Below, one piece after another: positions 5,520 to 11,534 of a stretch of 11,534 bases of DNA. How positions within the stretch are numbered: position 1 is the first letter of the stretch; the number at the start of each line of letters is the position of its first letter. Source of the DNA: Desulfobulbaceae bacterium (GTDB lineage Bacteria; Desulfobacterota; Desulfobulbia; Desulfobulbales; Desulfobulbaceae); assembly GCA_030633145.1 (NCBI GenBank), contig DAOVTM010000079.1:1-11534 (forward strand). Direction: 5' to 3'. The notes beneath the pieces are model-generated. The model did not search any database and had not been told where the DNA came from. It saw only the letters and a list, made by a program, of their open reading frames with translations. The position numbers and the translations under genes are program-made.

Positions 5520-7117
5520 TGACCTATCCAGGCTGGCGTACAAACATTATCATTTTTACCGGGCTTATCGCCATTGTTGGCAGCTATTTTTATATCCAGA
5601 CCCGGCAGGCATCTCTGGAATTCAGTAAGCACTCGCAACAACATTCCGAGGTGCTGGCCGCAGTGGTTGAACTCAATATCCGTAATGCCCTGCTCTCCAG
5701 GAGCGGGCTTGAGGATGTTGTTGCCCACTCACTGATAAACAGCAGTCGTTTTATCCACTCTCTCAATGCAATCGAACCCTTTGCGAGTGCGGAACTCACT
5801 GCCTTTGCCGGAAAGTCCGGCCTGGCTGGGGTTAAGGTTATTTCAGAACGTACGGGGGTGGCCAGTGTCAGTGGCCCACCGGGCTGGCTGCCTGGAGAAT
5901 CCTGCCCGGATTCAGCAGGCCTTGAGCGGATTGATGACGGGCAACTCTATCTCTACTCCTTTTTTGCGGAAATTAAAAATGATGCGGAAATTGAACAAGA
6001 TGAGGAATATGAAGATAAGCAGGAACAGAGTTGTGTGCAAGTAGCTCTGGCCGCTGATAAAATTGACGACATTATTAAAAAAATATCTGTTGAGCGTTTG
6101 TTGACCATGTTCAACGACCTTCATGATATAGCCTATGTTCGTCTGGTTGATTCCAATAAGCAGCGTAATGAACAAACAGTGGATCAGGCTGGTGTGGCTG
6201 TAACGGAAACCATTATTTCCATGGGCAGCCAACAGCTTATTGTTGCCTTGAAAACAGACCGTCTTGGTAAACGAAGAGAACAGATTTATATGGAATTTAT
6301 TCTCTTTATCAGCTTGCTGATTTTCTATGGTGCGCTCTCTTCCTGGTGGCTGTACCGTATCCAATGCCATGGTTTGCAACAGACAGCCACCTTTGAGAGA
6401 AAACTGGCACGCCAGCATGAGGACGCTGCGCTGGGTCGGGCAGCGGCAACCATCACCCATGAGCTGCGAAATCCGCTCAATGCTATTGGCATGGGATTGC
6501 AGCGTCTCCAGATTGAAAGCCAGAGTCTTGAACAGGATCAGCAGGAACTGATTGTCAGTATGCGTGACTCTTTGGGCAGGACAAACGCCATCATCACCCG
6601 CCTTAAACAGTATAGCGATTCGTTTACAGTGGATGCTCAACCGGTGAATGTGTCTAACCTTCTCAGCACCATTATCACCCTTTATGATGAGCAGTGCATA
6701 GAGCAGGAGGTTGTGATTGAGTTTGACAAGCAGCAGGATGTCTCCATTGCAGGTGACAAGGTTCTTTTGGGGCAGCTTTTTGAGAATATATTGAAAAATA
6801 GTATTGAAGCACAGCCAAAGGGTGGTTTTGTCCGGATATCCATAGGGCAGGATAGAGATAACTGTCTGATTGAAATAGTTAATAATGGCTTTATGCTGAC
6901 GAGCGAGGAAAGCAGACTGCTGTTTGAGCCCTATTTCACCAGTAAGAGCAAGGGGACCGGCCTGGGGCTTGTCATTAGTAAGAAAATTGTTGATGCCCAT
7001 CATGGCAGCCTTGACTGGTTTGTTGATCCTGTGAGAGAGGAAGATGAGCAGATACTGGGCAGAAAAATTCATTTTCAAATTTCACTACCCGTTGCGGGTT
7101 GCGGGCGGTTAATTTAA
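5519..7117 (+). CDS. Membrane-bound sensor histidine kinase, NtrB-like core
   Basis: A 532-residue sensor kinase. The start at 5519 shares one base with the preceding stop and has GGAGG (5508-5512) 6 bases upstream. Membrane helix 1 spans about residues 9-26, a periplasmic sensor region of about 225 residues follows, and membrane helix 2 spans about 256-280. The HisKA motif THELRNPLNAIG carries the phosphoacceptor His314. The ATPase domain shows the N box ENILKNSIEA (from about 422), an FEPYFTSK motif and the G2 box KGTGLGL (about 476-484). The usual DxG of the G1 box reads NNG, a variation known in other kinases. The sensor region has no domain I can name; it has a very acidic stretch (DAEIEQDEEYEDKQEQ, about 158-173) and two Cys nearby (GESCPD and QSCVQ), features that could bind metal or sense redox state. 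It should phosphorylate the regulator encoded 19 bases downstream. Confidence 0.93.
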   Translation: MTYPGWRTNIIIFTGLIAIVGSYFYIQTRQASLEFSKHSQQHSEVLAAVVELNIRNALLSRSGLEDVVAHSLINSSRFIHSLNAIEPFASAELTAFAGKSGLAGVKVISERTGVASVSGPPGWLPGESCPDSAGLERIDDGQLYLYSFFAEIKNDAEIEQDEEYEDKQEQSCVQVALAADKIDDIIKKISVERLLTMFNDLHDIAYVRLVDSNKQRNEQTVDQAGVAVTETIISMGSQQLIVALKTDRLGKRREQIYMEFILFISLLIFYGALSSWWLYRIQCHGLQQTATFERKLARQHEDAALGRAAATITHELRNPLNAIGMGLQRLQIESQSLEQDQQELIVSMRDSLGRTNAIITRLKQYSDSFTVDAQPVNVSNLLSTIITLYDEQCIEQEVVIEFDKQQDVSIAGDKVLLGQLFENILKNSIEAQPKGGFVRISIGQDRDNCLIEIVNNGFMLTSEESRLLFEPYFTSKSKGTGLGLVISKKIVDAHHGSLDWFVDPVREEDEQILGRKIHFQISLPVAGCGRLI

Positions 7118-7136
7118 CTGTTTGGTTGTTCAAATT

Positions 7137-8459
7137 ATGCTGATACTCATTGTTGACGACGAAAAAACTCAGCGGGACATGCTGCGCGGATTTCTGGAAA
7201 AACAGGGTTACAAGGTCTTGACCGCAGGGGGCGGCAGGGAGGCGTTGCGTATCTTTGAAACCGCCCCGGTTCAGTTGGTTCTCCTTGACCATAGAATGGA
7301 TGACATGAACGGGGATGAGGTTCTCCGGGAAATGCGGGCTGCCTCGCCCCTGGTCAGGGCGATCATGATAACTGCTTATGGTACAGTGACAACTGCGGTC
7401 AAGGTAATGCAGCTAGGCGCAGATGATTTCATGGAAAAGCCGGTTGACCTGATTGAGCTGTTAGAAAAAATACGCAGGATTGAGCAGGATTTTCATGAGT
7501 CGGAGGATTCTGAAAAGATAAGCGAATCCCTGGAAAACAGAGAACTGCCCCTGACCATTATCGGTTCAGGCAAGCCTATGCAGGAGCTGTTGTCCCTGGT
7601 GTATCGTATCGCCCCAACCGGCTGGGCTGCCCTGGTTCGGGGTGAGACCGGTACCGGTAAAGAGTTGATCGCCCGTCTCATCCACCTGATGGGAAACAAC
7701 AGAGAAGGCCCCTTTGTGGAGGTCAACTGCGCGGCCATCCCGGAAAACCTCTTTGAATCAGAACTGTTCGGCCATGAAAAGGGATCCTTTACTGGAGCTT
7801 CCGCCCGGCGGCACGGTCGGTTTGAGCTTGCCAGCGGCGGAACAATTTTTCTTGATGAGGTTGGAGAACTGCCCTTGCAGATGCAGGCCAAACTGCTGCG
7901 AACCTTACAGGAAAAAAAGGTGTGCCGGGTTGGCAGTGAAAAGGATATTGATATTGATGTCAGGGTGTTGACTGCTACCAATAAAGACCTGAAAAAGATG
8001 GTGGCAGAGGGAACCTTTCGGGAGGATCTGTATTTTCGCCTCAATGTACTGGAGCTGGTGATTCCGCCTCTGCGTAAGCGGCGGGATGATATTGTGGAAC
8101 TGGTTGATTTCTTTTTGGATAAATACGCAGTCAAACCCATCAGCTTTGACGACCAGGCTCTGGCACAACTGGTTAAATACAGCTTTCCGGGTAATGTGCG
8201 GGAACTTGAACACCTGATCCAACGTCTTGTTGCCCTGGTGCGGGGCAGCCGGATTACAGTGGCTGATCTTCCCCCGGAGATACGGGAAAAACAGAGCAAC
8301 AGCGGAGTATTAAGCGAGCGTCTGGCAGAGGTGGAAAAAGAGATGCTCGTTGCAGCGTTAAAGGAACACCACTGGGTGCAGACCAGAGCGGCTGATGCCT
8401 TGGGGATCAGTGAGCGGGTGCTGCGCTATAAGATGAATAAGGCCGGCATAAAAAAGTGA
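7137..8459 (+). CDS. Sigma-54-dependent NtrC-family response regulator
   Basis: A 440-residue regulator. The start ATG at 7137 gives the usual MLILIVDDE opening; TTG at 7122 is an alternative, and neither has a strong ribosome site. The receiver domain (1-118) has Asp7, Asp8, phosphoacceptor Asp51, Thr79 and Lys101. The AAA+ domain has Walker A GETGTGKE (169-176), the sigma-54 contact loop GSFTGA (216-221, a common variant of GAFTGA), Walker B GGTIFLDE (234-241) and the PPLRKRRDDI motif. A Fis-type helix-turn-helix ends the protein (about 396-440; ALGISERVLRYKMNKAGI). All activation residues are intact. It is the obvious candidate to bind the TGTCG elements at 1092-1130 and 3852-3890 and to activate both sigma-54 promoters, including its own. 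Last gene of the operon. Confidence 0.95.
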   Translation: MLILIVDDEKTQRDMLRGFLEKQGYKVLTAGGGREALRIFETAPVQLVLLDHRMDDMNGDEVLREMRAASPLVRAIMITAYGTVTTAVKVMQLGADDFMEKPVDLIELLEKIRRIEQDFHESEDSEKISESLENRELPLTIIGSGKPMQELLSLVYRIAPTGWAALVRGETGTGKELIARLIHLMGNNREGPFVEVNCAAIPENLFESELFGHEKGSFTGASARRHGRFELASGGTIFLDEVGELPLQMQAKLLRTLQEKKVCRVGSEKDIDIDVRVLTATNKDLKKMVAEGTFREDLYFRLNVLELVIPPLRKRRDDIVELVDFFLDKYAVKPISFDDQALAQLVKYSFPGNVRELEHLIQRLVALVRGSRITVADLPPEIREKQSNSGVLSERLAEVEKEMLVAALKEHHWVQTRAADALGISERVLRYKMNKAGIKK

Positions 8460-8515
8460 TTTTGAAGAAATTAGTATCCTGTTTAAGTGTTAATGCACAA
8501 GTAATCTAACATTTC

Positions 8516-8629
8516 CCCACTGGTTCCCATGCTCCTGCGTGGGAACCGTGTTTGCCGCTCCAGCGGCAGTACAGGACAGACTCCGTATGTAGGAACGAGG
8601 CTGCCATAAGATTTAAAAACAGGATGCGA
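8516..8629. repeat. Palindromic repeat element, copy 2 (REP/MITE-like)
   Basis: The stem GGTTCCCATGC (8522-8532) pairs with GCGTGGGAACC (8537-8547) around TCCT with one T-G pair. A second perfect stem TGCCGCT/AGCGGCA spans 8553-8568 with a 2-base loop. The right end, ACGAGGCTGCCATAA...ACAGGAT (8595-8624), and the left end resemble the element at 1945-2102. It fills the region after the response regulator stop, where it may also end transcription, though no T-run follows either stem. Nothing else is seen between 8460 and 8643. Confidence 0.6.
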
Positions 8630-8643
8630 TCTTGTCTTGGAGG

Positions 8644-9780
8644 CTAATCAACAACAATACCTTGCCGGGCAATTTTTTTGAATGCATCGCCTTTACTCTT
8701 TAGCCATTTCTGAAGCTCCTCGATTTCAACAGGTTGTTTTTCAAAAAACTTCTGCCGATACTCTTCAATGTCTGTCAGCACCTTAAGACCGAGTTCATCC
8801 AGGTCATTATCACCGGGAGTGGGTAAAACCATGCTGGTATTCCAGGTTAATGATCCTGCCAGTTTATCAAAACTAATCAAAACCTCCTGCACAGCATCAG
8901 GATCGGAAAAATCTTTCTTGATTGTAGCCGAAGCCCCATAGAACTCGACAGCCAATTTCCAGGCAATTTGACGATGTTCAACAGAAGGCGCATTTTGCAA
9001 TAAGGTATCTATTCGGACAAACTCTTGTTTTTTTGCAGGATCAATCTGTGAGTTCTCTAATTCCGGGTATGGGTCTTCGGGTACAAAGGTATTTATATTT
9101 GGGATAACAGCAGCCTCACCAAGTGTGTTGGCATATTTAATGGCAAGGGAGCGCATCCTGTTGAGGTCATGGCGGCACTGTTCGTGTAAAGGCCAGTCGG
9201 TTTCGACCAGTCCTGTCTGGTTCCAGGTATCAAGTCTTGGATGCCAACGGCTGGTATAGGGGCGCAGGGCTTCGTTCATCATGCGATGGGCAATTGATTC
9301 CAGTGTTTCCGCCTTAGGATCTGTACCCGGAGGGGTGGGTGGCATCTTTTTTAACTCTTCCCGCACTATCTGGAAAAAATCATACAACGAACTCATGGCA
9401 GCGGTAAGCGTTCCAGTGTCTTTATCCAGGGGTTGGGTTACTGTCCTGGTCGTCATTTCAAGAAATATTTTTCGGGCTGCTGCCCGTTGTGGATTGGCAA
9501 GATCGAGTTTAGTACTGCCCAGACCAGGCAGCTTAATATCAATTGTAGTAATGCCAAGGGGAAACAGAATTTGTTTAAATGCCTTGATCAGGTAAGGAAC
9601 ACAAAATGGGAGCATGGCTACTGTAAGTGCCAGAACAAAAGGGAGGTAAATCCATGTCATGAACCAACTGCTGGTGTCAATTTTAGCAAAACTGTTAATT
9701 GCTGCCAAAAAAAGACCTACCAATATTCCTGCAAAGAATCCGCTGCGCATTGTTTTGAATTGTTCCTGTGATATCTTCAT
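8644..9780 (-). CDS. Unrecognised protein with two N-terminal membrane helices
   Basis: A 378-residue protein. The start at 9780 has AGGAG 8 bases upstream; the frame opens at 9816 without such support. Two membrane helices lie at about 13-31 and 38-62, followed by a cytoplasmic-looking domain of about 310 residues. That domain contains long helices (SSLYDFFQIVREELKKMPP; HDLNRMRSLAIKYANTLGEAA) and a RPYTSRWHPRLDTW motif. I have a faint recollection of RP-x-x-x-x-WHP motifs in other uncharacterised membrane proteins but cannot name a family. The layout (2TM hairpin plus soluble part) is like that of SLATT-type and other 2TM proteins accompanying SLOG or TIR proteins in prokaryotic immunity, but sequence membership is not shown. 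It lies 247 bases downstream of a TIR-SLOG gene on the same strand. Confidence 0.7.
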   Translation of the reverse strand: MKISQEQFKTMRSGFFAGILVGLFLAAINSFAKIDTSSWFMTWIYLPFVLALTVAMLPFCVPYLIKAFKQILFPLGITTIDIKLPGLGSTKLDLANPQRAAARKIFLEMTTRTVTQPLDKDTGTLTAAMSSLYDFFQIVREELKKMPPTPPGTDPKAETLESIAHRMMNEALRPYTSRWHPRLDTWNQTGLVETDWPLHEQCRHDLNRMRSLAIKYANTLGEAAVIPNINTFVPEDPYPELENSQIDPAKKQEFVRIDTLLQNAPSVEHRQIAWKLAVEFYGASATIKKDFSDPDAVQEVLISFDKLAGSLTWNTSMVLPTPGDNDLDELGLKVLTDIEEYRQKFFEKQPVEIEELQKWLKSKGDAFKKIARQGIVVD

Positions 9781-9811
9781 TGCGTAATCTCCTGTTATGT
9801 TATGTTTTTTT

Positions 9812-9999
9812 GGCATCCTTCATTTGCCAGTTGACACGTTTTTCATCATGTTGTTCGTACCGGTGCGTAGGTAAGCGCAGACTCCGAAACGCACCCTACA
9901 CCTTTGTAAAAACGTAACTTTGTAGGGTGCATTTTATGCACCAAAAATGGATACAACCTCGAAAGTGTCAACTACTTTTGCGCTAATATGAAGGATGCC
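9812..9999. mobile_element. MITE-like element with 12-bp terminal inverted repeats and internal palindromes
   Basis: GGCATCCTTCAT (9812-9823) and its exact reverse complement (9988-9999) bound a 188-base segment; a second inverted pair, AGTTGACAC/GTGTCAACT, lies inside the ends. Internal stems: GCACCCTACA/TGTAGGGTGC (9891-9900/9921-9930), GGTGCAT/ATGCACC (9926-9932/9936-9942) and GGTGCGT/ACGCACC (9862-9868/9889-9895). Some are mutually exclusive. The GTAGGGTGC core is a common motif of dispersed palindromic repeats in many bacteria. No coding capacity; no target duplication is evident. The element lies between the TIR-SLOG gene and the ribosome site of the 2TM gene, so a transcript through it would carry a long hairpin. 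Confidence 0.65.
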
Positions 10000-10027
10000 G
10001 TTTTTTTATGTTGATATTTTTTTTTGT

Positions 10028-11534
10028 TCATGCAGAGTCCGCCCTGCTGCACAGTGCCAACCCCTTCAAAACCAGCGACACCATCACCGGAACATGGGGA
10101 GTCACAAACAACTGCCGGTTTTCCGCTTCACTGAGTCCGTTGTTCAGGCTGTTGATCCCAAACTGTGCTAATTCATCAACCATGGCCTGGTAATCTACCT
10201 TGACTGCATTGGGTGTTTTTTTGATATAGTCCAGAAAGTCGGCATAATCTTTATATTTCTCACCTTCGCATTGATACTCTTCAGTCAATTCTTTGGGGCT
10301 GCGTCCCTCAATGGCATCAATAATAACCTTAGCACAGCCCCCCATGCCGCCAAGGAGAAATATAGGTTGTGATTGACGCAAAGCAAGCAAGGCTTCTTCT
10401 ACCAGTCCCGGCATTCCACCTGCATACCCACGAACTTGACCACCCAACAGTATCCGTGCCTGAATCTCTTTTGCCATCTTTTCCCGCATGGCAGTGAGGC
10501 TGCGAAACCACCAGTAGCGATGTTCCGGTGAATCAGGAGGAACAAAGTCGGCCTTTTGGTCTTCACTCAATGCAAGGTCAGGCGGAGGCGGGACAAACTT
10601 GAACACGCCGTTGAGGTGGTGTTGAGCCAGAATTGCAGTAGAATAATTGAGATGAATAGGCCAGGCAACATAATTGGCCAGCCGGTTGGCGGCAAGACCT
10701 GTCCTTTGATCTGCTGATAAAGAGAGATCTTCATCGTCTCTGATGCTGTTATAGGTCCAGACCAGTTCCAGTAGCTGGTTGGTAAAACCGTCCGGGCGAA
10801 GGTCACCGCCATGGGCAAGACAAGCCCCCCCGGCCAGCAGAAAACGCGCCAGTTCCAGCATCCCGCTTTGCAGATGAGCCTGGCTCATGCCATACTGGAG
10901 CAGATCCGGACTGTCGGAAATGGCGAGGCCGATCAACATGTCGGCAAAACCAGTGGTGTTCAGGCCGAGCAAATTCCGACTCGCACAACTGGTGGGTGTT
11001 GTAAAGGTAATGTACGGGGCCACCTGAGCAAGGAGCGCCTGTTCTTCACTGCCCAGGGGCGGATCAGGATAGATCAAACCGGACTTTTGCTGATCCTGGG
11101 GCCGCATCAGCAAAGTCAGGACTTCCGGTATGCATGGACTGGCGTCCAACCCATCAGGCACCAACCCGATCTCGGTCAAATCAGCAAGATTGGCACGGAA
11201 CCAGAGATGGCGCAGCATTTCCCGTAATGCCAGATCAACAGACCTGCCGCACCAGTTACGCTGCTCCCTGTCTATGCGCATGGTCGGGGTGTTGCCCAGG
11301 TAGGGAAAGCTGCGCTCCTCACTGTTTTGCACCGCATTGATCACTACAATCGGGCATCCTTTGCTCTTTGCCCACAACACCTCTCGGCGGCACCAGGCAC
11401 GGGAGGCATAGTTATCTGTCTGCAGGACAAGCAGGACGCTTTGTTCAATATTGCCTTCCAGTTCCGATCTGAAATCATAGCCAGGGGCAATGTCGTTGGT
11501 ATCAAAAAAGCTCTTGGCCGCACTGGTGGACTCA
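10028..11534 (-). CDS. TIR-SLOG domain protein, N-terminus cut by window end
   Basis: The frame is open to the window edge, giving 501 visible residues; an internal GTG at 11380 is not the start. The first 55 or so residues are the second half of a TIR domain: FFDTNDIAPGYDF, then SVLLVLQTDNYASRAWCRREVLWAK. The Glu in RAWCRREV corresponds to the catalytic Glu of TIR NAD hydrolases. A SLOG-like nucleotide-binding domain follows, recognised by LAISDSPDLLQYGMSQAHL, LLAGGACLAHGGDLRPDGFT and, later, ARILLGGQVRGYAGGMPGLVEEALLAL with PIFLLGGMGG. TIR plus SLOG is a known prokaryotic combination related to nucleotide-signal immunity such as Thoeris, where SLOG binds a TIR-made cyclic ADP-ribose. Here both are in one chain, so the protein may sense a nucleotide and cleave NAD. 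Function is inferred. The promoter and the first strands of TIR lie outside the window. Confidence 0.82.
   Translation of the reverse strand, partial: ESTSAAKSFFDTNDIAPGYDFRSELEGNIEQSVLLVLQTDNYASRAWCRREVLWAKSKGCPIVVINAVQNSEERSFPYLGNTPTMRIDREQRNWCGRSVDLALREMLRHLWFRANLADLTEIGLVPDGLDASPCIPEVLTLLMRPQDQQKSGLIYPDPPLGSEEQALLAQVAPYITFTTPTSCASRNLLGLNTTGFADMLIGLAISDSPDLLQYGMSQAHLQSGMLELARFLLAGGACLAHGGDLRPDGFTNQLLELVWTYNSIRDDEDLSLSADQRTGLAANRLANYVAWPIHLNYSTAILAQHHLNGVFKFVPPPPDLALSEDQKADFVPPDSPEHRYWWFRSLTAMREKMAKEIQARILLGGQVRGYAGGMPGLVEEALLALRQSQPIFLLGGMGGCAKVIIDAIEGRSPKELTEEYQCEGEKYKDYADFLDYIKKTPNAVKVDYQAMVDELAQFGINSLNNGLSEAENRQLFVTPHVPVMVSLVLKGLALCSRADSA

Noticed and set aside
5912..7078. Long minus-strand frame of 388 residues
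   Set aside because: Antisense to the kinase, which has clear HisKA and ATPase motifs; the antisense product shows no domain.
7493..8299. Minus-strand frame of 268 residues
   Set aside because: Antisense to the AAA+ domain; Ser/Arg-rich composition typical of a shadow.
10811..11227. Plus-strand frame of 138 residues
   Set aside because: Antisense to the TIR-SLOG gene, with no ribosome site or recognisable domain.

Overview
The window reads as part of a sulfate- or metal-reducer-like deltaproteobacterial chromosome (Desulfobacterota; Desulfobulbales or cable-bacterium relatives are my best guess). This rests on moderate GC content, sigma-54 two-component regulation, secreted Gly-Asn-Gly-Pro-Gly-Asp-Gly-Thr-Gly repeat proteins, DUF2202 and DUF4405 proteins, and dispersed palindromic repeats. 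The taxonomy is inference; no marker gene is present.

Left edge (30-950, minus): the N-terminal membrane part of an MscS-family mechanosensitive channel. Its reading frame breaks close to the window edge.

Region 951-4039: a rightward operon of three secreted or lipidated proteins (1316-3128): a four-repeat Gly-rich protein, a small secreted protein of probable beta fold, and a DUF2202 ferritin-like lipoprotein. It is preceded by a near-consensus sigma-54 promoter (1205-1221) and a three-half-site upstream activating sequence (1092-1130). Convergent to it is a nosL-like gene with a Tat signal (3138-3775, minus), broken by a 2-base frameshift and an in-frame stop.

Region 3776-8459: a second sigma-54 promoter (3961-3977) with the same three-half-site activator element at nearly the same distance (3852-3890) drives a tight four-gene operon: DUF4405 membrane protein, secreted protein with a poly-Gly tail, membrane histidine kinase, and sigma-54-dependent response regulator. 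The simplest reading is that the regulator activates both promoters. The operon would then be autoregulated and the secreted Gly-rich/DUF2202 operon would be its second target. With the NosL relic and the candidate heme-ligating DUF4405 protein, this looks like an envelope redox or metal response system. I know of no description of it as a unit.

Region 8460-11534: a palindromic repeat element related to one at 1945-2102 is followed by two minus-strand genes. One is a TIR-SLOG protein cut by the window end (10028-11534). Downstream of it is an unrecognised protein with two membrane helices (8644-9780). They are separated by a 188-bp MITE-like element with terminal inverted repeats. The pair is a candidate NAD-depleting or signalling immune module; this is inference from domain content.

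No tRNA, rRNA, CRISPR array or transposase gene was seen.
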